Positions 10,683-19,253 of a stretch of 64,000 nt of DNA are shown here, one piece after another. The notes beneath the pieces are model-generated. The model saw nothing but the letters and a program-made list of their open reading frames with translations, did not search any database and was not told the origin of the DNA. The translations under genes were made by a program, and so were the position numbers. How positions within the stretch are numbered: the stretch's first letter is position 1; the number at the start of each line of letters is the position of its first letter. This DNA is from Bacillota bacterium (GTDB lineage: Bacteria; Bacillota; Clostridia; Acetivibrionales; Acetivibrionaceae), in the NCBI GenBank assembly GCA_023398495.1, contig JAEWSG010000064.1:23909-87908 (forward strand). Direction: 5' to 3'.

Positions 10683-11351
10683 TTGTTTTCGGATTATCTT
10701 TTAAGTTTTGTTGAAGGAATTATGACTTTTATATCACCGTGTATACTTCCTATGCTGCCAATATACTTTTTGTATCTTGCAGGAACATCAGATGAAGACA
10801 AACCTGATGAAAAGCTTAAGAAAAGTACATTGATTCTGAACTCCATAGGATTTGTAATAGGGTTTACACTGATATTTGTTCTTTTTGGTGCTACGGCAAC
10901 TTCTTTAGGTGCATTTCTAAAAGATCACAGGGGTACATTGAAAGTTGTAAGTGGAATAGTGGTATTTATATTTGGACTTAATTTTATGGGTGTTTTAAAA
11001 ATTGGCTTTTTGAATCAGGAGAAGCGATTGAACTATCAGTTCAAAAAGTTGAATTTTGTGAAGTCCATAGTATTTGGGTTGGTTTTTGCTTTTGGATGGA
11101 CACCTTGTGTAAGTGCATTTTTAGCACCACTGTTTGCATTGGCAAGCACTTCGGAGACACTTTTAAAAGGTATGCTTATTCTGTTTATATATTCTTTAGG
11201 ATTAGGGCTGCCGTTTATTATTTCGGCAGTTGTTTTTGACAACATAAAGGGAGTTTTCAAGGTTATTCAAAAGCACAACAGAATTATAAGCATTATTTCA
11301 GGTGTATTATTAATGCTTGCAGGTATTGCATTGGCAATTAATATTATTTAA
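10683..11351 (+). CDS. ccdA: CcdA-type transmembrane thiol-disulfide carrier
   Basis: This 222-residue polytopic membrane protein has about six hydrophobic segments. It carries the two membrane cysteines typical of CcdA/short DsbD: FISPCILP near the N-terminus and GWTPCVSAF in the fourth segment. CcdA passes electrons from cytoplasmic thioredoxin across the membrane to extracytoplasmic thioredoxin-like proteins. The likely start is TTG at 10683, because GGGAGG at 10668-10673 sits nine bases upstream and no ATG fits. It is first of a four-gene redox cluster, with a TlpA-like partner 44 bp downstream and cytoplasmic Trx/TrxR genes after that. This gives a complete inside-to-outside reductant relay. 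Length is typical of CcdA. Confidence 0.88.
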   Translation: MFSDYLLSFVEGIMTFISPCILPMLPIYFLYLAGTSDEDKPDEKLKKSTLILNSIGFVIGFTLIFVLFGATATSLGAFLKDHRGTLKVVSGIVVFIFGLNFMGVLKIGFLNQEKRLNYQFKKLNFVKSIVFGLVFAFGWTPCVSAFLAPLFALASTSETLLKGMLILFIYSLGLGLPFIISAVVFDNIKGVFKVIQKHNRIISIISGVLLMLAGIALAINII

Positions 11352-11395
11352 AACTGACAAGCTTTTGAATTGTTTAGTCGGAAAGGAAGGAATTT

Positions 11396-11989
11396 ATGGA
11401 TAAAAAGAATTTGTATAAATCTTTATTGTGGTTGGCAGTGCTTCTAGTCTTGTTGGGTGGTGCGTATGCTTTTTACAGCATGAGTGACAAGAATAGTAAT
11501 CCGGGTGGTAATACTTATGAAAGTGGAGAGAACAATTCTGGTGAAGACAGCCAGAATAGTAATCTGAGCCCTGCCCATGATTTTGAGCTAAAGGATCTCG
11601 ATGGTAATACAGTAAAACTGTCAGACTATAAGGGTAAAATTGTTTTTCTGAACTTCTGGGCAAGCTGGTGTCCACCCTGTCGGAGTGAAATGCCTGAGTT
11701 TGACAGGGCGAACAAGAAGTTTCTGGAAAATGGAGATGCGATTATTCTCGCTGTTAACCTGACTACAGGTGCGAGAGGAGAAACTGAGGAGGTAGCCAGA
11801 AAGTTTATCAATGATAAAAAGTATACCCTTAAGGTTCTTCTGGATAAGGATGGCAGTGTGGCGAATAAGTATAATTTTACCTACATACCATCAACTTTTG
11901 TTATCAATAAGGAGGGTGAACTATATACTCATTATGAAGGTCCAATTACAGAAGATACACTCATGAATGACTACAACAAACTGAAATAA
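11396..11989 (+). CDS. Membrane-anchored TlpA/ResA-like thioredoxin
   Basis: The 197-residue protein has an N-terminal signal anchor (about residues 8-27, no lipobox), then a Ser/Asn/Gly-rich linker to about residue 58. An AlkhP-TSA/Redoxin-type thioredoxin domain follows with active site W-C92-P-P-C95. The family reduces disulfides outside the membrane, for example in cytochrome c or spore-coat maturation. Here it probably receives electrons from the CcdA protein encoded just upstream. GGAAAGGAAGG precedes the ATG. No cytochrome c maturation genes are nearby, so the client is more likely a surface or spore protein. The exact substrate cannot be read from sequence. Confidence 0.87.
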   Translation: MDKKNLYKSLLWLAVLLVLLGGAYAFYSMSDKNSNPGGNTYESGENNSGEDSQNSNLSPAHDFELKDLDGNTVKLSDYKGKIVFLNFWASWCPPCRSEMPEFDRANKKFLENGDAIILAVNLTTGARGETEEVARKFINDKKYTLKVLLDKDGSVANKYNFTYIPSTFVINKEGELYTHYEGPITEDTLMNDYNKLK

Positions 11990-12085
11990 TAGCTTATAAT
12001 GATAATGTTACAAGGCAGGAACCAAAAACGGTTTATAAAAATATAATTTAATATGTTTGTGATATGCCTTTCAAGGAGGTTTGAG

Positions 12086-13363
12086 ATGAGTGACAGAGTA
12101 ATCTATACCAATGCGGAAGACTTTGATAAGGAAATAAAAGAGAGTGAATTGCCTGTTGTTGTGGCTTTCTACTCTGAGGATTGTGCACCATGTTCTCCTT
12201 TGACCAATATATTTAAGAGAATGGCCGAGACTTACGGTGAATACATGAAATTTGTAATGATTCACCGTCAGCAGAACAGACAATTAGCAGAAGCATTAAA
12301 GGTAAAGAGCAGTCCTACGGTGATTTTTTTCAGAAATGGTGAGGAAGTATGTTCGAGACTGAATGGCTATATAGACAGTGTAGAACTCAAGAGGGGCATT
12401 GAAAATGTTTCAGGAGGAAAATGCACAGGGAAAACAAGGCAAAAAGTTCATTGCGATGTTCTCATCCTTGGTGGAGGTCCTGCGGGTTTATCTGCTGCAA
12501 TTTATGCAGCCAGAGCAAAGCTTTTTACAGTAGTGCTGGATGAAAGTCTGACAGGAGGTCAGGTAGCGACAACCTTTCATGTTGCCAACTACCCGGGTAC
12601 AAATGGGGTTGTAAGAGGCGTTGACTTGATGGAAAACATGAAAAAGCAAGCTTTGGACTTTGGTGCTCAGATAGATGATCTTAAAGAAATTCTTGAAATT
12701 AATATTGAAGGTGAGGAAAAATACGTAAAGGCTGATGATACCGACTACTATGCAAAAAGTTTAATAGTGGCAACAGGGTCAACTCCAAGGAAACTTCCTG
12801 TAGATGGAGAAAGTGAGTTCAGGGGCAGAGGTGTGCATTATTGTGCAACGTGTGATGGGGCGTTTTATCAGGATGCCAATGTTTTTGTCATTGGGGGAGG
12901 GAATTCAGCAGTAGAGGAAGCCGTTTTTTTGACCAGATATGCAAAGCATGTTACCATTATTCTTCGTGGTGACCATTTTCAGGCACCAAAGGCTGCAGTT
13001 GACGAAGCTTTAGCAAATCCCAACATTAGTGTTATGTGGAATAGTGAAGTCAGAAAAATAAACGGCGAAAGTTTTGTGAAAAGTGTTCTGATAGAGAATT
13101 TAAAGACTAAAGAAATAAAAGAACTGGAAACTGATGGGTTATTTGTATATATTGGGATGGAGCCAAAAACCGCATTGCTGAAAGGACAGCTTGAACTTAA
13201 CGATTATGGATATATAGTAACTGATGAAGATATGAAAACCCTTATACCGGGCGTCTATGCGGCAGGAGATGTAAGAGCGAAAACAATTCGACAAATAGCT
13301 ACAGCTGTAGGTGATGGAGTTGTTGCAGGGATAATGGTTGAAAAGTATATCCATGGAAAATAA
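12086..13363 (+). CDS. trxB: Thioredoxin-thioredoxin reductase fusion flavoprotein
   Basis: This is a 425-residue fusion of an N-terminal thioredoxin domain (about 1-110) to a complete thioredoxin-reductase module (about 120-425). The Trx active site is atypical, D-C33-A-P-C36. The reductase has an FAD-binding GGGPAG motif, redox pair C253-A-T-C256-D, and a second dinucleotide motif GGGNSAVEEA. The usual HRRxxFR loop that grips the NADPH 2'-phosphate reads LRGDHFQA, so NADH use or another donor is possible. ATG 12086 is preferred over an upstream in-frame ATG at 12053 because AAGGAGG at 12074-12080 lies six bases before it. It probably recycles the thioredoxin feeding CcdA. Confidence 0.88.
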   Translation: MSDRVIYTNAEDFDKEIKESELPVVVAFYSEDCAPCSPLTNIFKRMAETYGEYMKFVMIHRQQNRQLAEALKVKSSPTVIFFRNGEEVCSRLNGYIDSVELKRGIENVSGGKCTGKTRQKVHCDVLILGGGPAGLSAAIYAARAKLFTVVLDESLTGGQVATTFHVANYPGTNGVVRGVDLMENMKKQALDFGAQIDDLKEILEINIEGEEKYVKADDTDYYAKSLIVATGSTPRKLPVDGESEFRGRGVHYCATCDGAFYQDANVFVIGGGNSAVEEAVFLTRYAKHVTIILRGDHFQAPKAAVDEALANPNISVMWNSEVRKINGESFVKSVLIENLKTKEIKELETDGLFVYIGMEPKTALLKGQLELNDYGYIVTDEDMKTLIPGVYAAGDVRAKTIRQIATAVGDGVVAGIMVEKYIHGK

Positions 13364-13483
13364 TAATGCTTAGGGATAGAGTAGGAACTTATAGTTTAAT
13401 ATATTTAAGTCGTACATTATTGAAAAGTTTATCAACAAAAGATACAATAAGAAAATAAATAATAGAAGAGGGGCATTGTTTGC

Positions 13484-14368
13484 ATGTATGATGTTATAAT
13501 AATCGGAAAAGGCCCTGCCGGGATTTCGGCATCACTATATACAGTAAGATCGAACCTTAAGACACTTATTATCGGTAAGAATGATAGTGCACTGAGGAAA
13601 GCTGAAAAAATTGAGAATTATTATGGTTTTGCTGATGTGATAAGAGGGGAAGATCTCCTTAAAAATGGTGAAAGTCAGGCTCTCAGGTTGGGTGCAGAAA
13701 TAATAAACGATGAGGTAATAGCTGTAGAAAAAAATGATTTTTTTGAAGTTGTTACCTCTGAGGGACGATATTCTTCAAAAGCTTTGATTCTGGCAACAGG
13801 TCAACCGGTAAAGAAGGTAAAAATAGAAAACCTGGAGAAGTTTGAAGGTATTGGTGTAAGTTACTGTACAACCTGTGACGGATTCTTTTACAATAATTTA
13901 AAAGTTGGTGTTTTAGGCTTCAATGATTATGTGATTCATGAAGCTATTGAGCTTCAGGCTTTTACCAAAGAGATTACCATTTTTACAAATGGCAGGGAAT
14001 TGGCCGTGTCTGATAAGTATGTTGATGAATTAAATCAGTTCAAGGTAAATAAAATGGAGATTGAAAAGCTTGAAGGAGCTGAGTTTTTGCAGAAGATATT
14101 CTTCAAGGATGGTACCAGTGAAGATATAGACGGGTTGTTTGTAGCATATGATAGTCCGTCAAGCTTGGATTTTGCAAGAAAACTTGGTATTATGGTCAAT
14201 GGTAATTCAATACTAGTGGACAAAGACCAGCAAACCAACCTGGACGGCTTGTTTGCTGCTGGAGACTGCACGGGTGGATTCAAACAGATATCAATAGCAG
14301 TAGGACAGGGAGCATTGGCAGGGAAAAGGGCTATTGAATTTATCAGAAGCCAGAAAATTAACAAATAA
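13484..14368 (+). CDS. Flavin thioredoxin-reductase-like protein lacking the NAD(P)H motif
   Basis: This 294-residue protein has the FAD motif GKGPAGISAS near the N-terminus, redox pair C128-T-T-C131-D-G and the C-terminal AAGDCTGG FAD signature. Where NADPH-dependent TrxRs have GGGxSA it reads VLGFNDYVIHEA, and no HRR loop is present. That pattern resembles the ferredoxin-dependent flavin thioredoxin reductases (FFTR) or DTR-type enzymes described in clostridia and cyanobacteria. The assignment to FFTR is inference from the missing motif. It sits 120 bp downstream of the Trx-TrxR fusion, so this cluster may offer two electron inputs into thioredoxin. Confidence 0.8.
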   Translation: MYDVIIIGKGPAGISASLYTVRSNLKTLIIGKNDSALRKAEKIENYYGFADVIRGEDLLKNGESQALRLGAEIINDEVIAVEKNDFFEVVTSEGRYSSKALILATGQPVKKVKIENLEKFEGIGVSYCTTCDGFFYNNLKVGVLGFNDYVIHEAIELQAFTKEITIFTNGRELAVSDKYVDELNQFKVNKMEIEKLEGAEFLQKIFFKDGTSEDIDGLFVAYDSPSSLDFARKLGIMVNGNSILVDKDQQTNLDGLFAAGDCTGGFKQISIAVGQGALAGKRAIEFIRSQKINK

Positions 14369-14390
14369 CTTTTTGATTTACCATAGAATA

Positions 14391-14426
14391 GGGTGTATAT
14401 TTTCTTCACATTTATTAAATGTACCC
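14391..14426. repeat. 37-bp hairpin repeat, copy B
   Basis: This is a near-identical second copy of the element at 10489-10525. It lies between the convergent ends of the TrxR-like gene (stop at 14368) and the HD-GYP gene (ends 14428). The GGGTGTAT/ATGTACCC arms pair with two G-U pairs. There is no long T-run in either direction. Confidence 0.75.
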
Positions 14427-14427
14427 C

Positions 14428-15474
14428 TTAGAATACCTTGTCGATTAGTACATTCCTTTTTGTACCCAGATCCACATCATATGGGGTTGTCAATGGTCTG
14501 TTTACTCTGTTGTAGTAAACTCTTACCACAGGGTGTGAACCGGGATTTTTACGGACGTTTACAACAACCCCGACTTCTCCTGTCGACAGCCGGACCATAG
14601 AGCCTAATGGGTATATGGCCAGATTGTTAAAAAATACTTGAACTATACGACCGTCAAAAATGCTGTTACGTTCGTCTAATAGGTGCCCGATTGCCTTGTG
14701 ATGCTGGTACCCTTCGTGATGGAGCAGGCGGTCATAAGTTTCGCACACTGATACAAGCCTTGCACCTAAAGGGATTTCTTCAGAAGATAATTTGTTTGGA
14801 TAACCGCTGCCATTCCAACATTCATGGTGGTTCAGAATGATTTCTGTAACCTCATCGGGCAGGTTGATTTCTTTTGCAAAATAATAGCCATATGTTGGGT
14901 GTTCACGCCATAAGGATTCCAACTGGTTGCTGCGCTGTTTTACATTTATTACCTGAGGCATTTCGCATAAACCCAAATCATGGAGAAGAGCACCAATTCC
15001 AATATTTTCAACAGTTATTTCATTTATACCCATAGCTCCTGCAACAAGAAGCGAAAGAACACATGTGTTTACTGAATGCTTGAAAAGAAAGCAATCATCG
15101 AGAAGTTTCATTACAACGCAGTGTTGCACAATATTTCTGTTCTCAATAATTCTCTTTGATATTTTTCTGGCAGATTGAGATATTTTCACCATTTTATCCG
15201 AGGTGTTTGCTTCTGGTATATCCGGTGCTATTCTTGTTATGCCTTCTTCGAGGAGTTTTCCAAGTTCCTTGTACATAGTATCAACAGGATCAACAAATAA
15301 TGTATATTGATCTGCGATAGAAACCTTTACGATCTTCCGGACCTTTAAAGTTTCTATGATTGCTGTTGTCAGTTTTGAACCACTGCTCAGCAACACATTA
15401 CCTGTGGTTGGGCATTTTATTGGTTCTGCTGTTATCATACCTTCAAGGAGTTGTTCTATACCTAGTTTAATCAT
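14428..15474 (-). CDS. HD-GYP domain c-di-GMP phosphodiesterase-like protein
   Basis: The 348-residue protein has an unassigned N-terminal region (about 1-130), then an HD-GYP domain. Metal-binding and catalytic signatures are visible: HDLG near residue 163, HPTYGYYFAKE, and NHHECWNGSGYP near 212-223. These match the HHExxDGxGYP hallmark of c-di-GMP-hydrolysing enzymes. A short beta-rich tail (about 285-348) is common in clostridial HD-GYP proteins. It is the second gene of a minus-strand pair, 30 bp after a GspE/PilB ATPase, suggesting joint control of a c-di-GMP-responsive motor. A GGGTGAT ribosome site precedes the ATG. Activity on c-di-GMP is inferred from the motif. Confidence 0.87.
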   Translation of the reverse strand: MIKLGIEQLLEGMITAEPIKCPTTGNVLLSSGSKLTTAIIETLKVRKIVKVSIADQYTLFVDPVDTMYKELGKLLEEGITRIAPDIPEANTSDKMVKISQSARKISKRIIENRNIVQHCVVMKLLDDCFLFKHSVNTCVLSLLVAGAMGINEITVENIGIGALLHDLGLCEMPQVINVKQRSNQLESLWREHPTYGYYFAKEINLPDEVTEIILNHHECWNGSGYPNKLSSEEIPLGARLVSVCETYDRLLHHEGYQHHKAIGHLLDERNSIFDGRIVQVFFNNLAIYPLGSMVRLSTGEVGVVVNVRKNPGSHPVVRVYYNRVNRPLTTPYDVDLGTKRNVLIDKVF

Positions 15475-15504
15475 TATATATCACCCGTTGATAATTTTTT
15501 GTTT

Positions 15505-17217
15505 TTAGTCATTGGAGTAGGAAATTCTGATCATTTCCTCAATGGTTGTTTTTCCTGATAATACAAATTTTTTAACATTGTCCCTGAGAGTTTTCATTCC
15601 ATTCTCAACGGAAAGCTGCCTGAGTTCACCTTCAGTGCAGTTTTTAGATATGGCCTCCTTGTGTTTTGAGGTCATTACCATTATCTCATAAACCCCTAAT
15701 CTGCCTCTGTATCCTGATCCGCCACACATTGCACAGCCTCTGCCTCTGTATAGATTGACGTTTTCATCTGATCCCATACCTAAAATTTCAAGTTCGTCTA
15801 CGTTTGCAGGGTAAGCAACAGAACAGTTGCTGCAGATTTGCTTTATAAGTCTTTGGGATATTACACCTACTACCGAAGAAGCGACTAAAAAAGGTTGGAT
15901 TCCCATATCTATCAGCCTGATAATAGTGCTCGGGGCATCATTGGTATGGAGAGTGCTTAGAACAAGGTGACCTGTGATTGCCGCTCTTACAGCTATTTCA
16001 GCTGTTTCACTGTCTCTTATTTCTCCTATCATTATAACATCAGGATCTAACCTCAATATTGAACGCAGACCTACTGCGAAGGTAAGACCGGCTTTTACAT
16101 TTGCCTGTATGTGATTAACACCTGAAATGGTTGACTCAACAGGATCTTCAATTGTTATTATTTTTATAGTAGGTTTGTTTATTTCATTTAATGCACTGTA
16201 CAAGGTTGTAGTTTTACCGCTTCCTGTAGGGCCTGTTACCAGTATGATTCCGTGTGGATTTAAAAGCATTTTGCTGAATTTGTTTTTATCCTCTTCGGAA
16301 AATCCGAGTTTTTCTTTTGGAAGGATAAAAGCATTCTGATCTGCTATTCTGATTACAATCTGTTCTCCGAATATGGTAGGAGAAACAGCTACCCTGAGAT
16401 CAACTTCTCTGTTATCGATCTGAAGGGTTATCCGACCATCCTGTGGAAGTCGTTTTTCAGTTATATTAAGACCACTGATGATTTTTATTCTGGTACTTAG
16501 GGCAGGTAGAATTCCTATTTCTGCCCTCATTGCTTCATAAAGATGACCATCTTTTCTGTATCTTATGCGTATATCATTTTCAAAAGGTTCTATATGAATA
16601 TCGCTTACCTTTTCTCGTACACCTTGCTCAATTATAGAATTTGCAAGTTTTACCACAGGAGAATTATTTACATTTTCTCCTTCCGGATCTGTGATGCTGT
16701 TTAAGTCTTTCACATCTTTTGCAATTTGAGAGGTTTTCTGTATAACCTTTCCCTTTTTAAATTCTTCAACAGCGTTCATTGCCTGCTGAGTTGTGTAGCA
16801 TCGGTCAATAGCGGACATAATGTCGCTGTATACACTTATAACCGGTTGAATTTCCATACCTGAAAATAGTTTTATGTCATCGATAGCTATTATATTTAAA
16901 GGATCACTCATCGCAACAGTCAAGACACCGTTCTTACTGGAAATGGGTATGGAAGCATGTCTTCTGGCAAGGTGCTCTGGAATTTGAAGATAGGCCGAAG
17001 GCTCTATATTATATTTTTCAAGCTTCACATGGGGAATGCCCAGCTGAAACTCGAGTACCTGTATAATATCATCCTGAGTAACAAAACCTTCCTGTACAAG
17101 GATGTCACCAATTTTTTTTCCAGACCTTTTCTGGATATCAAGGGCGGCATTCAGATGTTCTTCGCTTAAAAGTCCTACTTCTACCAGCAAATCGCCCAGA
17201 AGTTTCTTGTTATTCAT
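15505..17217 (-). CDS. GspE/PilB-family secretion/pilus ATPase with MshEN-like N-terminus
   Basis: This 570-residue type II secretion / type IV pilus assembly ATPase is full length. Residues about 3-60 hold two consecutive 24-residue MshEN-like motifs, LLGDLLVEVGLL...Q29 and KIGDILVQEGFV...Q58. MshEN is a c-di-GMP-binding fold, although the usual motif-leading Arg is L6/K35 here. The C-terminal ATPase has Walker A GPTGSGKTTT (about 326-335), Walker B with GEIRDSETA, and a zinc-binding CSNC...CAMC pair. No pilC, pilin or secretin genes are in the window, so partners must be elsewhere. The HD-GYP gene just downstream supports c-di-GMP control. Confidence 0.9.
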   Translation of the reverse strand: MNNKKLLGDLLVEVGLLSEEHLNAALDIQKRSGKKIGDILVQEGFVTQDDIIQVLEFQLGIPHVKLEKYNIEPSAYLQIPEHLARRHASIPISSKNGVLTVAMSDPLNIIAIDDIKLFSGMEIQPVISVYSDIMSAIDRCYTTQQAMNAVEEFKKGKVIQKTSQIAKDVKDLNSITDPEGENVNNSPVVKLANSIIEQGVREKVSDIHIEPFENDIRIRYRKDGHLYEAMRAEIGILPALSTRIKIISGLNITEKRLPQDGRITLQIDNREVDLRVAVSPTIFGEQIVIRIADQNAFILPKEKLGFSEEDKNKFSKMLLNPHGIILVTGPTGSGKTTTLYSALNEINKPTIKIITIEDPVESTISGVNHIQANVKAGLTFAVGLRSILRLDPDVIMIGEIRDSETAEIAVRAAITGHLVLSTLHTNDAPSTIIRLIDMGIQPFLVASSVVGVISQRLIKQICSNCSVAYPANVDELEILGMGSDENVNLYRGRGCAMCGGSGYRGRLGVYEIMVMTSKHKEAISKNCTEGELRQLSVENGMKTLRDNVKKFVLSGKTTIEEMIRISYSND

Positions 17218-17264
17218 AGATTCATCCCCTTTGTTATATATATATCGGGTAACTTTTGATTTTG

Positions 17265-17290
17265 AATTATAAAAAGTTAATTAAAGTTTG
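17265..17290. repeat. 26-bp direct repeat, left boundary of the RM island
   Basis: This is a perfect 26-bp match to 25471-25496, in direct orientation, beginning aattataaaaag and ending aaagtttg. The two copies flank the whole type I RM gene set. This left copy also lies in the probable upstream region of the minus-strand gspE-like gene and contains TATAAT read on the minus strand. Confidence 0.85.
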
Positions 17291-17302
17291 GAATGTACAT
17301 TT

Positions 17303-17318
17303 TAATAGTGCACTATTA
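17303..17318. promoter_or_regulatory. 16-bp perfect palindrome upstream of the RM operon (possible operator)
   Basis: TAATAGTG/CACTATTA is a perfect 16-bp palindrome 66 bp before the small HTH gene. TATTG-ttcg-CAATA follows at about 17328-17341 and a TATAAT hexamer at 17348-17353. The palindrome is a plausible binding site for the HTH protein encoded first in the operon. This is inference from position and symmetry. Confidence 0.5.
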
Positions 17319-17383
17319 TTTTGTTTGTATTGTTCGCAATAGTGATGTATAATTGTTTCAGTAAATTTTATGAGGTGTTAACC

Positions 17384-17566
17384 ATGGAATATTTATCAGC
17401 TTTGGATGTTTCGCGAAAATGGGGAATAAGCAAAAGACGAGTACAAATTTTATGTATAGAAGATAGGATTGCTGGGGTTAAAAAAGTCGGCAATATGTGG
17501 CTTATACCTGAAGATGCAGAAAAACCGAAAGATGGACGGACAAAGGAGCAGAATAATGACAAATGA
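17384..17566 (+). CDS. Small helix-turn-helix protein leading the type I RM operon
   Basis: This 60-residue protein matches a MerR/excisionase-like helix-turn-helix: SALDVSRKWGISKRRVQIL followed by a wing with GNMWLIPEDAEKP. Such short HTH proteins are common just before hsdM in clostridial type I systems. ATG 17384 is chosen because GAGGTG lies nine bases upstream. An in-frame upstream start at 17321 would add a hydrophobic, non-conserved stretch. Its end overlaps hsdM by 11 bp, implying translational coupling. It may control expression of the RM genes through the palindrome at 17303-17318, but this is not shown. Confidence 0.72.
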   Translation: MEYLSALDVSRKWGISKRRVQILCIEDRIAGVKKVGNMWLIPEDAEKPKDGRTKEQNNDK

Positions 17567-19253
17567 AGAATTTAAGAAATTAAAAGATGACCTGTGGGCA
17601 TCTGCCGACCAATTGAGGGCTAATTCAGGATTGAAATCCACAGAGTATGCTACTCCGATATTAGGACTTATATTTTTGAGGTTTGCTGAGAGCAAATACT
17701 CTAAGTTTGAAGCTGAAATTAATGCTGAATACAATAAATTAAAAGGAACACGTATTGAACGTGAAATTCACGAAATAGCCATCGGGAAGTGTGGTTTCTA
17801 TTTGCCGGAGGAAGCGAAATATAATTATCTTCTTAATTTACCAGAGAGTGAAAACCTTCCACAAAAGGTGAAGGAAGCTATGATGGCAGTAGAAAAATAT
17901 ACGCCCGAGCTTGAAAATACCTTGCCAAAAGAGGAATATTACAATATCAATGGAGCAGAGGATAAGACTGTATTGAAAAAGCTGCTCAAAACCTTTAAGG
18001 ATATTCCGGAAGGTATAAGTATTGATTTGTTTGGTGAGATATATGAATATTTTCTTGGAAACTTTGCACTTGCAGAGGGACAGGGTGGAGGTGAATTCTT
18101 TACTCCGTCTAGCGTTGTAAGATATATGGTGGAAGTACTTGCGCCGACCGGAGGCAAGATACTAGACCCTGCCTGTGGCTCGGGAGGAATGTTTGTGCAG
18201 ACAGCACATTATATACAGAACCATAAGAAAAATGGTAATGACATAAATTTAAGGGCCTATGGAGTTGAAAAAACCGGAGCAACCGTCAAGCTTGCAAAAA
18301 TGAATCTTGTACTAAACAATATCAGAGGGACTATAACTGAAGCTAATTCATATTATGCAGACCCCTATGATTCCTTTGAAAACTTTGATTATGTTATGGC
18401 TAATCCGCCCTTTAATGTTGACGGTGTGGAATTAGATGCAGTGAAGAAGCAGCCACGCTTCAATACTTATGGAGTACCCCAAAACAAGACTAAAAAGTCA
18501 AAAGGGGATCAGGCGGAAACCGTTCCAAACGGTAACTACCTTTGGATTAATATGTTTGCAACTTCCTTAAATGAAAAAGGAAGGGCAGCACTTGTCATGG
18601 CAAATTCCGCATCCGATGCGGGGAATAGTGAAAAAGAAATCAGAAAAAGGCTTATAGAAAAGGGTCTTATAAGTCAGATGCTGACGTTGCCTAAAAATAT
18701 GTTTAGTACGGTTACACTGCCGGCAACGCTTTGGTTTTTTGACAGGCAAAAGAAGAATAAAGATGAGATTTTATTCATTGATGCCAGAAATATTTTTACA
18801 GTGATTGATAGGGCACATGTGAAATTTTCTGAGGAGCAAATAAAAAACCTTGGAATTATAACAAGGTTGTACGAGGGAAAAATAGAAGAGTTTAAAGCTT
18901 TACTTGAGGAATACAAGGCAAACGTTGATAATGCGAAAAATGAAGTAGATAAGAAATATTGGCAGGAGAATATTAATTGGCTGACAGAACGCTTTCCAGA
19001 TGGTAAATACTGCGATGTTACAGGTCTTTGCAAGGTTGCGAAGATTGCGGGTGAGGATGGTATTGCCGAGCAGGATTATTCCTTGAACCCCGGACGTTAT
19101 GTGGGTGTGGTGATTGAAGAGGATGGCATGACCAAAGAGGAGTTTAATACCGAAATGCTGAGGCTGAATGAGGAGTTGAAGGTGCTTAATGAATCGGCTC
19201 ACGAATTGGAAAGGAAGATAGAGGAAAATCTACTGTCTTTGGTGAAGGGCTGA
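17556..19253 (+). CDS. hsdM: Type I restriction-modification methyltransferase HsdM
   Basis: This 565-residue N6-adenine DNA methyltransferase has an HsdM N-terminal helical domain (about 1-150), SAM-binding motif I DPACGSGG (204-211) and catalytic motif IV NPPF (283-286). With HsdS it methylates the target adenine, and with HsdR it forms the restriction complex. ATG 17556 follows AAGGAG by seven bases. A longer in-frame start at 17469 would lie inside the HTH gene and is rejected. The stop TGA shares its A with the ATG of the next gene. The C-terminal part (about 430-565) includes a coiled-coil-like acidic region typical of the S-subunit contact. Confidence 0.95.
   Translation: MTNEEFKKLKDDLWASADQLRANSGLKSTEYATPILGLIFLRFAESKYSKFEAEINAEYNKLKGTRIEREIHEIAIGKCGFYLPEEAKYNYLLNLPESENLPQKVKEAMMAVEKYTPELENTLPKEEYYNINGAEDKTVLKKLLKTFKDIPEGISIDLFGEIYEYFLGNFALAEGQGGGEFFTPSSVVRYMVEVLAPTGGKILDPACGSGGMFVQTAHYIQNHKKNGNDINLRAYGVEKTGATVKLAKMNLVLNNIRGTITEANSYYADPYDSFENFDYVMANPPFNVDGVELDAVKKQPRFNTYGVPQNKTKKSKGDQAETVPNGNYLWINMFATSLNEKGRAALVMANSASDAGNSEKEIRKRLIEKGLISQMLTLPKNMFSTVTLPATLWFFDRQKKNKDEILFIDARNIFTVIDRAHVKFSEEQIKNLGIITRLYEGKIEEFKALLEEYKANVDNAKNEVDKKYWQENINWLTERFPDGKYCDVTGLCKVAKIAGEDGIAEQDYSLNPGRYVGVVIEEDGMTKEEFNTEMLRLNEELKVLNESAHELERKIEENLLSLVKG

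Noticed and set aside
12053..12085. Longer N-terminus for the Trx-TrxR fusion
   Set aside because: The ribosome site AAGGAGG lies inside this stretch and points to ATG 12086.
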